NCBI GenBank assembly: GCA_951230915.1
Contig: OX579637.1
Location: 12,214,001 to 12,278,000 of the forward strand
Origin: Antitrichia curtipendula
Lineage: Eukaryota; Streptophyta; Bryopsida; Hypnales; Leucodontaceae
Direction: 5' to 3'
DNA length: 64,000 nucleotides
A program made the translations under genes and the position numbers. Under the pieces are notes generated by a model that worked only from the letters and a program-made list of their open reading frames with translations, searched no databases and was not told the origin of the DNA. Below, piece after piece: positions 24,301-35,785 of the stretch; the stretch's first letter is position 1; every line of letters starts with the position of its first letter.

Positions 24301-27300
24301 TTCAGGTCAAGTCAGTCTAAAACATGACGATGGAATAATGAACATCTACATGCAATGCCTACTCAATTAGGCCAGACCGACCCTATCCATGATTATACAT
24401 TGCATTACAAAATCTGGGAACGATATTTGTTGACTTAGGTTGAGTTGACCTATTCATCCGTGTATGATCAACACATTCCACAAGAGATGTTGAATAAAGA
24501 GAATCCACGTTTAGGTCAATTCGACCTGAAAAAGAACTCACCATCGCGGCACATGTAAACTTCGAACGCGCAAATACTGACATTACGCTTCTAGCACCAA
24601 TGGCAAATCTTCTGAGGATATTCAGGTAGAACTCCATTTAGAGCTCTATGTTGTGAATCCGGTACTTCAACTCATTATAAGCTCGAGGCTTCTTGAAGAC
24701 CTCTATGTCAGGGGCTCGATATGTAGGCTTTGGAGTCATGATGACAGCATTGTCCGGGTTTTGCAAGATCGTGAGATAGACCTTCTTAGTTGCCTTGCTG
24801 TTGCTAGCGGAATAGTCTCCCATCCGCTCAACCTTTGCGGGCCAGTAGTCCACGAAGTCCATCTTAAAATCCTTGAGGACTTTGTTTGTTTGCACGTAGT
24901 GTAGAGTTTGGTTCTGCTCCACTAAATCGGTGCAGATAAAGAGCCACGCCGGGATCTCTTCCAATCAAGGTTGCTTGGACTCTTGGAAGGACTTCATAGC
25001 CGAGAAGAAGTACGGCATCAGTGGCATGCAGTTGCCCCTGTTGAGAACCACTAGAGCATATCGGAAGTTGAGGATTCCAAATTTGATTTCCGAAGCCGTC
25101 CTCTCGGTCCATGCTCTAGACGGCCATGGTGAATTCTTGTCAGCTGCAATATTATATGGCCTGTATTGTGCAACCACAATGTGCTTGACAAAACTTGAGC
25201 GGCGCTCAAGGAAGACTCGGAAGAACTCGGCAGCGTAGGGCGATATTTCTGCAACCTTCTTGTTCTTGGCCTTGGACTGCTTCGCCTCCTTGAAATAGTC
25301 CTCTCCTTGTTGCTCGAGAAGGACATTCATTGTCGCGCTAGTGATGCAATGACTCTTCTTGAACTCTCTCCATTTATCCACATTCACTTTGTTGAATGCG
25401 TTGATGAGGCCCAAGTTCGGGTCGAGATGGTTGAGCTCCTTCTTCACCAGATACTTCCTCTTGCGCTGCTCCACCCACTCCTTGTGAGTGTAGCAACTCT
25501 CAAGCACTGAAGCCACCTGCTTCATTGTCACCTTTGGATGCTTCAGTGTTCGCTTCTCCCCTTCACTTGTTCGTGTTTGCTTCAGGATGTGCATCGCGAG
25601 CTTCTTCATGTCGTTGTAGGAGAGGTTCCCCATCCACTTGAAGAATTCGTGGGTCAAGTTTTCAGACTCTGACTTCCACCCAGTCTTCTTGTTAAATGGT
25701 TGGAGGGTCTTTGGATCAATGAGCTCACCGTGAGCATTATTTGATATCACTTTGCTCCACAAATTGAAGACTTCATCAGGTGCGGTAATGATCTTCAACT
25801 CATTTGTTATCTTGAGCTTCTCCTCGGCGTCCTTACCTCGTGAGGCTTTTTGAGACTTCACAACGTCGAGCATTGCAAAGCAAGCATTCATTGCCTTCAC
25901 GAACTCCTGCAAAATCCATCCAGAGGGGGAGCCATAAACATACGTTTAGGTCGACCCGACCTAACCACATAACTCATAGACTTTGCAGAATTGCGTAACA
26001 CAATCTTGTTTAGGTTGACTCAACCTGAATCGAACAAGCAGATTCAAGCTTGACACATAAAATGGACATCACAATATCCACACAATATTTGGAGTATTCA
26101 CTTAATAAATTTATACCTTGAATTTAACCAGGTTGTTCATGTCCTCGGCTTTACGCCTTGTATTCAACATCGTACCCGCCGGGGAGGGATCCTTCGGGTT
26201 CCTTGGCCTTCCCATTTTCTCCCAAACACTTTGTGCGCCGAGGATGTTAGTTGACCACGAAGGCTTCATGGCAACAAAATGGTTTACCTTGTTGTAGTAC
26301 GCGGATATGGACCTCAATTTCTTGTTGTCATTCAACCAGGCAACGTAGCAATCCCACTCCCTAAAGTGTTTGAGAATGGACTCATCCAATCTCATTTGCA
26401 CCATCATCTTGCTGGCCGTCACACTGTGCTGGCCGTTAATCAGGTAGAATTGCCCTCCTTTGATTTCGTTCCATGACTCAGGTTTGGGTTTCTCAGGTTG
26501 GTTCACGGGCATGACGCATAGAGCCTGCTTGGTGGACTTGTCGGGCATTTGCACAAAGAATTGCATGACGTCCGAAGCGAGACGATCCTCATGGCTTCAG
26601 ATGTTCATATCCGCTTGTGATGAGATGAGTTGCTCAATCGGGATTGACTTCTTCTCGTCGATCGCAAACATGTAGGCATCAGTGCAAGTGGCCCAGTAGT
26701 TTTTGTAGGCCTCCGCAGATAATTTGTAGTCGTGATCACGTTGAAAGTCGTGAGCCTCTGGAATGTTAGTAACCGCCAAAGCAAAACTAGTCTCTCCCAG
26801 CACTGCTTCCTCAGGCTTTTGAGTCTTTGATATCCTCCCGGCACTCGAAGCAAGGTAATCTCTTGCCGGTGGTGGAGGTGGTGTCCTTGACTGTTGATTT
26901 CTCCTAGCACCATGGCTGTTCTGCATACCTGGAGTTCCCATGGAAGCTTGTCCTTCGCCTCCCTGAGCCGGCATCTCCTGAGACACTGTTTGCACGACCA
27001 TGTCCCTCTTTGTGGACTCAAGCTTTGCCTTCAGAACCTCGAAGGTCACGAATAGTGACCTCAGACAATTGCACAGCGTCTTGCCAATGATTGTGCTTCC
27101 GGCTAGAGTTTGGAAGAAGTTGTTGTCAATCTTCTTCTCCAACTCAAGAATTTTGGTCTTGTACTCGGTGGGTTCGAGTGCCTCTAGGAACGGTGTGATG
27201 TTGAATGGAATTTTTGAGGAGTCCAAGACGATAGTGAAATGGCACTGTTCTTCTTCCTTCTTTCCTGTTTGTGCTGTCACACAGTGTATTTTGATGATGC

Positions 27301-28295
27301 TCCCTTTGTCGTGGGCGATCTCTTTGATTTTCTCGTCGAAGAAGACGGAATAGTATGTGTTGTTGTCTTTGTACTTGTATAAGAAGCATATCAAGTTTTT
27401 GAATGGTATCATCTTGAGGCTCCAGTTGTCCATCTTCTCAGGGTTTAAGAACTCCCAATACTCTCCATCGTTGTCGATGTCGTCTCCATCCTCCTCATCT
27501 TGAGCGACATTGCATCTCTTGAAGAGCAACTCAACTCTTGGTATTTGTTCTTCCATCCTGTCAACGCGGACGAACATATCGGTGTTTTAGTGGTTTAGCT
27601 TGAGTCGAGCTAAATCGGACAGAGCTGAAGTTGAGCTTGCCATCAGTTGTTCGGACTCAACATGGGGAACTTCATTCAAGTCGAGTCGATCTAAATGTCA
27701 CCTACAGATTATGGTCTGTCCCTATGTGTGTGATCTTGTTATCTTGTGGAATTAGCTTGATTCGATTTAATCGATATTGGCAGGTATTCTTACCGCTCGT
27801 CTTTCTTGTCTCAATGGAGTGGTTCAGTTTTCTACATTCTCTGACTAGATTACAGTCACTCTTTAGGTCAGATCAACCTAATTCGATGGGAGCACTTGGT
27901 TATGGCTTTCCTTTTTTTTCTTGTCTGAATTTGTGCTTTTCTACGCCATTCGGTTGAATGTGGGTTACCGTTTAGGTCGGGTCGATCTGACTAAATGGGT
28001 TTCATTGTCATGGCTTTTGTTCTGGTATTTCTCTTAAAGGAGTTTAGTGTTTCTTCTATGCTCTCTGCCTGTGTTTGGTTTACCATTTAGGTCGACTCGA
28101 CCTGAATGGGATACTGCCCTCGGTGCTCCATCATGGACATAGTTGTTTCATCTGCATTTTGGTGTTCTTGAGGTCGAGTTCTATCATTTAGCTCGACTCG
28201 ACCTAAGTGGATCTTTCAAGCTTGAATCTTGTATACAGTGAAAAGGGGTGTAGTCAACCTAAACTGGCATCGGCCTAAAGTGATCCCGACCTAAA
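21351..28295. repeat. About 20 dispersed copies of a 15-bp palindrome (AGGTCGANTCGACCT type)
   Basis: Clear or partial copies start near 21351, 21382, 21412, 21442, 21504, 21653, 23159, 24302, 24369, 24437, 24513, 25948, 26012, 27597, 27678, 27754, 27865, 27974, 28089, 28190, 28250 and 28275. The best is AGGTCGACTCGACCT at 28089. Typical variants are AGGTTGACTCAACCT (26012), AGGTCAATTCGACCT (24513) and AGGTCGACCCGACCT (25948). Most are preceded by TTT and followed by GAA or AAA, which extends the symmetry. All fall in introns, the 5' region or the 3' flank of the ParB-like gene. I found none in its exons and none elsewhere in the window. They read as protein-binding sites or transposon subterminal motifs rather than chance. 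Confidence 0.8.
21754..27557 (-). pseudogene. ParB-like domain / helical / proline-rich / FCP1-like HAD fusion gene, decayed
   Basis: ATG at 27557 opens MEEQIPRVELL, just after an AG acceptor. In one frame across a TGA (26599-26597) the protein reaches IPIEQLISSQADMN and then LINGQHSVTASK (26440-26408), matching the ParB/DGQHR-type [D/N]GQHxxxAxK motif. A phase-0 intron follows, then a long helical exon from about 25904. It is broken by TGA 24967-24965 and TAA 24640-24638 and ends near 24540. Then come an acidic and basic exon from 24250 with stops at 24196, 24052 and 23923, a coiled coil, and a proline-rich exon to 23199. Finally there is a HAD domain (22548-21754): VLHLNGIL, VYVRPNCSQFLSEL, ILVWSS and IIVDDNPCKH, as in NLI/FCP1-type phosphatases, with LLPWFRRL near the end. 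The nucleophile Asp is His (codon 22455-22453). Original reading may extend past TGA 21888-21886 to TAG at 21756-21754. That it is one gene rests on splice sites and strand. Confidence 0.55.
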
Positions 28296-28323
28296 ACTAC
28301 AAACCAAGTGAATTCAGGCTCAC

Positions 28324-28424
28324 CTTCGATGTCTTGGCAGGTTTCCGGATTTGGATGTAACTGAAGAATCTCCTCCTGGTTTTGTGAAATCGTAAAAATT
28401 TCTGAGCGCTGAGGGGTTGGACTC
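28324..28424 (-). other. Putative 5' non-coding exon of the ParB-like gene
   Basis: Minus strand shows an acceptor-like run (TTTTTTTTGGAG) and a good donor (GAAG followed by GTGAGCC at 28323). Joined to the AG before the ATG at 27557 it leaves the open frame starting at the next Met. The intron between them would hold nine or so of the palindromic sites. This is a prediction only. Confidence 0.3.
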
Positions 28425-28979
28425 CAAAAAAAACAAAAGTTCCATGCATTAACCAGAAGCAAAGTACATAATTAGTTAAACAAATTACAGCCTTCAGAAA
28501 ACTGGACGAAACATTCAAAGTCAGCGTTGTCGCGTGCTGATGAATACCAGTTGTGTTGAAAATCCTAATTCCAGACTAGCATTGGTTTAAAATCACAGTT
28601 GAATAGCATAAAATGTATTTATGCTCATGTCTACAATGACAAACATACTAGCAGGTTACAGAAAACAGAAACCTTGAAATTCAGGCCTAAACGCAGCCTG
28701 CAATGTTTGCCCACATTAGAATCCTAAACCACACTGCAATGTACTTCCAGAAAGTACTACACAAAAGTATGAAACTCAAATGCACTGCCCATACGAGCCA
28801 CACAAAGCAATTTTCAACCAAAATCCTAAAACCCTAGAGAGTGCAGAGGCATTGAGAAGAGCTTATGAAAATAAACAGTGCAATCAACACTATTTAGATC
28901 ACCTGAAGAAACATTGTAAGAAAAAATGTTGAACGCTTTAACATGGACAACATGGACAAGTAGAGATTAGAAAAGAACC
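28425..28979. other. Intergenic, nothing recognised
   Basis: AT-rich sequence with no convincing coding or repeat structure. It presumably includes the upstream region of the ParB-like gene. Confidence 0.35.
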
Positions 28980-29515
28980 GATGCAGACAATGTGCAGACA
29001 AGGTGTGCAGACAAAGTGCAGCAACGAAGCGCACAGGTAACACTAAACCCGAACTGAAAAACGAGAGTCCTCGCTCTCCACCCTCTACGCACTCACTGCT
29101 CCTCCACGAGGTGTACAGACAAGGTGCAGAATTGTACCAAGCAGCGCAGCGGCGATGCGCACAAGGGAACCCTAAACCCAAACTGAAAACGAGAGTGCTC
29201 ATTCTCCACCCTCCTTGCACTCATTACTCCTCCACCCTCCACGCAAACTGGAATATGAGAGTGTACAACCCAAAGTGACATACATTTAGATGTTCTTCAT
29301 TTGCGTAAAAAGAAATAAGAAAAAAAAAATTCACAACTTGCGTACCAGATCTAGGAGGGGTGCTGTGTCTAGCTTTCAGTAGAACGCAACAAGACACGAT
29401 CCTTTTGATTTCTCGAAGCTGTGTGGACAAATTTCGCGATTTGTCGGCGCGGTAAGTGCTCCGCCGAACTCTAAAACGCACTGACTCCACCCTCCACGCA
29501 CTCACTGCTCCTCTG
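28980..29515. repeat. Imperfect direct repeats with CTCCACCCTC(C/T)ACGCACTCACTGCTCC
   Basis: A segment containing AAACCCGAACTGAAAAACGA plus a CTCCACCCT run at 29044-29108 recurs at 29171-29240. Its last part recurs again at 29483-29515. Spacing of the first two is about 127 bases. The open frames through it are a by-product of the repeated composition. Confidence 0.5.
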
Positions 29516-29791
29516 CATCACCCAATGTGGCAAACAAGAAGAACGAGATTGTAAACTGCTACAAATCGCGCTACAATTCACGAACCAATGGGCCGCATCA
29601 GTCACTCACTCTTCTTCACTCCACTCAATCTTGTACACACCTTCTTTTGTGAAACACTCACTTTCCCTCTAGAAGGGAACAAACTCAACGACGAACAATA
29701 CAACGAGATGCAGAAGGGAACAAACATGCACAATGACGGTACAACGACGACAAACAACACAACATGAACAACACGCTGTGAGGGGAACCAG

Positions 29792-30172
29792 ATGGCTGTG
29801 CGGTCCACCACAGGGAGAGAAAAGACTCCCCAAACCGACACCGAGCCTTCTAGAGCTGATCGCCGTCAACCAGCATCAAGCCTGTATTTCAACCCGGACC
29901 TAGTTCCGGAGCTGATTGCCCCCCCCCCCTCCTTTCGGCCGAACCTAGTTCCAAACCTCTCATCCCTACCGACCCTGAAACGAACGTATTTTGAGCCTTT
30001 CAACTTTGTCGAGCCTCATATGAACCTAGTTGTCGAAGCAAATCCTACACCCCCCTATGCCAAGCCTAGTTCCGAGCACATAGAACTTTTGTCGCACCGT
30101 TTTCAAAGTTGTCCAAACCACTCTTTAACCTGCATTGCAAATGGAACTTCAAAGCTAAAGTCTAATTCTTGA
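29792..30172 (+). CDS. Possible small open reading frame, unsupported
   Basis: A 126-codon frame opens with ATG and reads a proline-rich protein (AVRSTTGREKTPQTD). The DNA carries degenerate CCTAGTTCCG(A)-type repeats and a poly-C run near 29920. Repeats and composition may alone explain the openness. No family recognised. Confidence 0.15.
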   Translation: MAVRSTTGREKTPQTDTEPSRADRRQPASSLYFNPDLVPELIAPPPSFRPNLVPNLSSLPTLKRTYFEPFNFVEPHMNLVVEANPTPPYAKPSSEHIELLSHRFQSCPNHSLTCIANGTSKLKSNS

Positions 30173-31870
30173 AAATCACAAAATACAGGTGTTAAACTGA
30201 CCAAAAAAATAGCACAGAGTAATTTAATCCATAAACAACTTACGTTGCAAACATTTTCCAGCCGATGAATAATATGAAACCTCTATGTACAGGACAGTAG
30301 GGCAACTATTGTTGCTAATAAATTTTCTATGAAAAGGGACAGTCTTTTAACGGATCAAGTAACATTCCTACGGATTCTCTATTTTACCATTCAAAGGGCT
30401 TCTTATAATATAGAATGTAAATGGTTGTTTTCATCTTCAATATTAAACATTCAAATCTTGTAGAATTTAAGTTGAATATACAAAATTTGGATCTAAAAAA
30501 AGCAAAACTTCACTTTCACTAAATCTTTTCAAGTCCAAATTTGATGCTTTTACATGATAATTTATTTAAATTAATTGATGATGGACTATTTTTAATTTGA
30601 GTTTACAATACTATACTACAAATTCACTTCTAGCATTCACTTTTGTATTCTTTTAAGCCAACAATTCACACTTTAATTAGTATAATAGATGATTTTGACC
30701 TTAAACCAATTTGTCCTTTAGTTGAAGAATTACTTGATTTTGTACTTCTTTAACATGCATACAAAATGAGCCATTCATATGAGAATTTTTAATTCTCATT
30801 AAAAATTGAAAACATTTACCCTTCTTGCAAATCTTCACCTATAAATGATGAACTATAGCCTATGATGAACTACAATAAACTTCACTCTAGTTGTATTAAT
30901 CTATAATTTACACTTTAAAACAAATGGATGGCTACTCTCTGTAATGACTACTACATTATACTTAAATAGAAAATAAAAAACAGGCTTACGATAATCCTGA
31001 CCACATGCATTTCTTACAATTCAGTATATTAGAAAGTCAATATTTATAATACACATAGATATTTCCTTAAGTTATACAATCCACACTATTTATAATTGTA
31101 TTTTATGAACTAAACCTTCCTTATTTGGATTATAATATGAAAACACTCCTAGTATGTTAAAAGATCGTTATCCTTTAGGAAATTATGTCTATATATTGGT
31201 GATTGATTTTGAATACAATGAACAGTAATTGCATTTTGTATTTAAAAAATCTTGCAATGGAAAAAAAATAAAATATTATTTTTTACAATTTTTGTACTCA
31301 CCCAAAAAAATGCAAAAGGTAGAAAGAAATATACATAGAAGTTGGAAATAGTTCCCACATTTTGAATCCATGGCCTATTCAAATAAATGCTATTTTCTTA
31401 CACCTACAAAGTGAATTAAAAAAATTAACAACTTTCTTGCAATAATTTACAAATTCCAACTATTAATGTCCATAGTCATGAAAAAAATATAGAATAGGTG
31501 GAAAATAATATACTAACACAAAAGTTGAAAGTAGTTACTATATTTAGAATCCCTAGCCATTCTATTTGAAAGCTTTTCTTTTACATTTAATTAGTGAATT
31601 CAAATATAAATAGACCCATCATAATAATTTACAAATTCCAGGTTTTAATCCTAGAAGTTGTCTAGAATTATAGAAAAGTTGGATACAAACTATTTTCCTA
31701 TAGTAGGTGGTTTTGTGGATTGATTGAATGATGCAATTAATATATAATTGGAATGATTTACAATAATTTTGTACTCAAATCCTACAAACAAATAAAAACG
31801 AGCCCAAATTCTTTCAAGTTCAATGTGTAAATTCAATGAATGCCCCTATTTGGCTAATATGAATAAGTAC

Positions 31871-32146
31871 TATGAAAGCTCAAAACAATGTAGTTTAAAA
31901 CAATGAAATAAAGGTTTTGTAGTAGTCATCTTTAAACTACTCAACTATTATAATTGAAATGTGAAGTCAATAGAAACTTCAAAAAACACATACGAATATT
32001 AAGTTCATATGGTTTGGAAAAAATAAGGCGCACAGAGTTTTGAACAAATATTTTGTTAATGTTCAAAAACTGTGGTCATTTAGAAACCATTTGAAGTATA
32101 TGAAAGCTCAAAACAATGTAGTTTAAAGATGACTACTACAAAACCT
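31871..32146. repeat. Direct plus inverted repeat pair
   Basis: TATGAAAGCTCAAAACAATG recurs directly at 31871 and about 32098. A 29-bp segment at 31912-31940 (starting AGGTTTTGTAGTAGTCATC) is found in inverted orientation at 32118-32146. The arrangement looks like the remains of a foldback element, with about 180 bases between the arms. Confidence 0.55.
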
Positions 32147-32226
32147 ACCATCATGCTATATTAGTTTACAAATGATGAAACATGTGCGAACACATGCATA
32201 ATTTTTTAATTTTGAGAATTTAATTT

Positions 32227-32695
32227 CTTGAGGGTATTTGCAACGTCTACAACTTTGTTGAAGTTGCTTTCAAAATGGAATTCTATGACATTTGGTGTAG
32301 GGAGCTATTAAAGTACAAGTCCACTTTTATTCCAAATTCTTTTAATGCACGTGAAGGTGGATTGAAATTACGCACAACTTAAATATTTTTGAGCATTCAA
32401 ATACTTGAGGGTATTTGCAACTTCTACAACTTTGTTGAAGTCACTTTCAAAATGGAATTCTATGACATTTGGTGTAGGGAGCCATTAAAATACAGGCCCA
32501 ATTTTATTCCAAATTCTTTAATGCACGTGAAGGTGGATTGAAATTACACACAAATTAAATATTTTTGAGCATTCAAATACTTGAGGGTATTTGCAACTTC
32601 TACAACTTTGTTGAAGTCGCTTTCAAAATGGAATTCTATGACATTTGGTGTAGGGAGCCATTAAAGTACATGCCCAATTTTATTCCAAATTAATC
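32227..32695. repeat. Three tandem copies of a 176-177-bp unit
   Basis: CTTGAGGGTATTTGCAAC starts at 32227, 32404 and 32580. The units are about 95% alike, and the third is cut off after TTTTATTCCAAATT near 32690. The high identity contrasts with the decayed surroundings, so the amplification is recent. Confidence 0.85.
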
Positions 32696-32999
32696 ATGTA
32701 ACAGCCTCCTCAGAGAAACAATCATAATGACTCCAGAATAATACCATATTCCAGATAAGTGATTAAAAAGTTCAAGTGAACTTCTTTCCAAAAGTACAAT
32801 CATGCAACTTCTTTCCAAATTTTTTTGACAAATATTATATTCAAATAGTTTTAAAAGTGACAAAGAATGACAAATTATATAAATCCAGAATGACTAACTA
32901 TATTAATAATTTTATATACCCAACACTTCAAAAAAGTCTTATACCGTGACATTTTGGGTTTTCGTTCTGACTATATTTTTGTGATGATTGATTGATTGT

Positions 33000-33570
33000 G
33001 GGGTATTGTTCTTGGAGTTTGTGGATTACTTAGTATGAGGGTTTCATTGTTTTTATAATTGTTGAATTGACTTTTGCAGTGCGAAGAAGTAATATTGGAA
33101 CAAAATGGCTACAGTCAGACCCTAAATGAGGGATGTATTTCCATCATGTGATTGTGTATATTTTTCTTCCAACTACTTAGCCTTATTTTGACGAGTGTAG
33201 AGACTAATACTTAGATGTTGAGGTGAAATAGTACGTCAAAGGGGTCCAATAATGCTCATTTCTTGAGTGTAAGAGAATAGCGTTGAAATGAAATGGCCAT
33301 GGACTCTAGTAAGTGTGCACTTGCCATGGAAGTAATTCCAACTTACATGCATTTTTTTCCCACACTTTTTGAGTTTTTCTAATAAGTAGTTGATTGTATT
33401 CATTGTTCTTGGATTTCGTGATTTACTGCGAGGTGTTTATTACTTTTATAATTTTTGAAACGACTTTTAAATTGCAAAGAAATAGCATTGGAATGAAATG
33501 GCCATGGACTCTAAACGAGGGATGTATTTCCAACTTGTGTGTATATTTTTTCCACCGGATTATAGAATAT
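33000..33570. repeat. Diverged direct repeat, offset about 390 bases
   Basis: The block at 33009-33170 (GTTCTTGGAGTTTGTGGATTAC through GAGGGATGTATTTCC) has a diverged copy at 33398-33555. A partial related segment (GAAATGAAATGGCCATGGAC) also occurs at 33275. It is non-coding. Confidence 0.5.
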
Positions 33571-34029
33571 GCTACTTTAATGTATGTGAAGAAGTTGTTG
33601 CTTCTTGCTTTAAATGTGAAAAATTTCTCCACAAGCATGCTATTTTATGACCTTGGGCCTACTTAACAAAATGAAAGCTATGTATTGTAGTTCCAACTCC
33701 ATCTTGAACTTTGAAAAAATCCCTAATATTGGATGTTTTATTATGATGTTTGAACTTAGGATGAATTTCAATGTGTACTTTTTCTAATTATAGAATGACA
33801 CGGAAATTGAGTTTACACCATAATGTTTCTCATCTTAATATACACATAGTGAAATTTTCAATATTTTTGAAAAAACTTCGTACAGGTGTGGGTTTTTTAA
33901 CATTTTCTTCAAAAATTCTCAAGAAAATCAATTTCCACAGAAGAATGGTATTTTTCTACCTAAAGTATAGTAGATATGTAAATTGAGTGACAAAAAATGA
34001 AGCTCGAAATCAATGTTCATGGGTCCATC

Positions 34030-34400
34030 ATCAGGGTTGACAGGACGTCCAGACGAATTTTGACATCCCTGGACGGGCCGTGTGACCGTCTAGTGGACGG
34101 TCGGATGGCCCGTCCGCGCGGAAGGCCCAACAGTCGAACAGGGCGTCAGGGAGCTCGCGGATGGCCCGACGGTCGGACAGGGCGTCGGGGAGCTCGCAGA
34201 CAGTCCCGCGGACGAGATCTTGCGGACGGGCCCTCGGGCGGACTGGGCGTCGGGCTCGCGGACGCGATCGTGCAAACGAGATTGCGCGGACGGATCGCGC
34301 GGACGGGATGTCCGCGCGATCCCGTCCGCACGATCTGCCTGTCCAATTTTAAGCCGTCCGATTCGCACGTACACGTCCGCATTGCCTGGTCCGCCTTCGG
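34030..34400. repeat. CpG-rich cluster of GGACGG/CCGTCC motifs, left
   Basis: More than fifteen GGACG, CGGACGG or CGTCC motifs lie in about 370 bases of GC-rich DNA inside an AT-rich region, with local palindromes such as CGCGCGGACGG near 34300. A sister cluster lies at 38820-39150 on the far side of two convergent genes. It could be a subterminal region of a transposon or a CpG-rich promoter. Confidence 0.55.
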
Positions 34401-34404
34401 ACGC

Positions 34405-34413
34405 CATAAATAG
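34405..34413 (+). promoter_or_regulatory. TATA-like box
   Basis: CATAAATAG sits at the edge of the CpG-rich cluster, about 275 bases before the ATG at 34688. The spacing allows a leader. It is a sequence match only. Confidence 0.3.
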
Positions 34414-34687
34414 CGCGGCGGACAGCTCATTCCTCACAATTGTTTCCCTTGCGGAGTGGGTGATCCAGTGCCTCTCAATGGCTCTGCGCGCCCTTTTTGT
34501 TTTGGTGCGTGATCGATTGTGCTCGGATACTAAATTGCACCAAATTCTTTTGGTGATTACTTGGTTTTGAAGGCCTTGTTAACAACTTCACCCCGTTTCA
34601 TTGGCAAGTGTCAAACATTTTGTTCAGTTGTTCTAAAGATTCATGTGAACTTCGTCATCAAATCATTTCATTTTAATCAAGGTTATC

Positions 34688-35785
34688 ATGCCTCGCAATA
34701 GTAGTTCAAGGTCCAGTAACAAAGGCAAATCCCAGGGCATGAACTGGGGAGATTGGGCAAATCCAATGTGTGTAGCTGAACCTGGATGGGAAGAAGAGCC
34801 CGAGAAGGTTTGGGATTGCACAATGTGCAAAAAGTACGTCAAAATGACGCACCTCTCCAAAATGTGGTCACAAGAAAGAACAGACAAGCAAGTTCGACGT
34901 TGGGAAAGACAAATTTCTACGTGCGAGAGCGAACACTTTGTGCACCAATACGAGGAAGTAACGCGGTGGGCTGAGCTGCCTAACTCCAAACCAAATGTCA
35001 TGAATTATTCCAACATGGCCATGGTTTGGGCAGAGATTGTACCCCACAAAGATGTAGACTGGCGCACAATTTACGGGAAAAATGTTGACAATATGAAGCT
35101 CACTGACGTTGTTATTTATACAAGTTGGACTCAACCGAGCGACTGTATGCGAATGTGGTCCAATCGAGGGTAGTTTGGATTTCCACCGATTGTATTGCCG
35201 GATGTTGAGGATGAATGGTCGGACGATGATGATGTAGACGACAATCCAGCACCCGTAACATTTACAGTGGGACATGAGCGTCAAGAAGCTCGGGAAGACA
35301 TCGAGTTCAATCAACAAATGCAAGAAGCTATGCGTAGAAGCATGGAAGATTGGGGTCAACAACACGGGCATGACAGGTCCTACCAACATGATCGTACTGC
35401 ATCTGGTTCACAAGATGGTCAAAGGGTCTTACACTACGCTAACGACCCCCGAGGTACTTATTACAATCCAGAAAAAAGCCATGGAACCACACATGATTTT
35501 GGATCTAGCCAAGGAGGCTCCCAATACTATTCCGGATCTACTACGGGTGGTTCATATGAGCGTCACACAGGCTCTCGTCATGTCGAACCAAGGCAAGGAA
35601 GGTCTCAACACCGTGATGTAGTTCCTCCTCCAACTTTTGGAGGTCCTTACTATGGAAATCCCAATCAAGGAGCTACGCCAAGCGACTATGGATGCACTTG
35701 GGGCGGAGGACCATATCTTGGCACTTATGGATCCGGTTCCACACCACCAAAACGTAGAGATGACATCCATTCAGATTCCGAGTAA
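34688..35785 (+). pseudogene. Zinc-finger / UIM-like / Gly-Tyr-Ser-rich protein, one in-frame stop
   Basis: ATG at 34688 starts a Ser-rich basic segment (PRNSSSRSSNKGKSQG), then a Trp-rich domain with a CxxC pair (VWDCTMCKKYV) and WAELPNSKPNVMNYSNM. A single TAG at 35171-35173 interrupts the frame, which stays open on both sides to 35785. After the stop come an acidic patch (DEWSDDDDVDDN) and a stretch matching the ubiquitin-interacting motif pattern, MQEAMRRSMED (about 35318-35350), with Ala and Ser in the expected places. A low-complexity tail follows, rich in Gly, Ser, Tyr and Gln (GSSQGGSQYYSGSTTGGS). The stop is one C-to-T change from CAG. The N-terminal domain is not recognised. The gene converges with the kinase-like gene, and both are flanked by CpG-rich clusters. 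Confidence 0.55.

Larger units (their letters stand above)
30173..34029. other. Gene-free AT-rich region
   Basis: No coding segment is convincing. It contains the repeats listed separately at 31871-32146, 32227-32695 and 33000-33570. The remainder is AT-rich sequence without recognised structure. Confidence 0.5.

Noticed and set aside
21351..28295. Palindromes as a simple CACTA subterminal array
   Set aside because: No CACTA terminus or target duplication was found around the region, and copies sit inside introns. Kept as an alternative, not as the main call.
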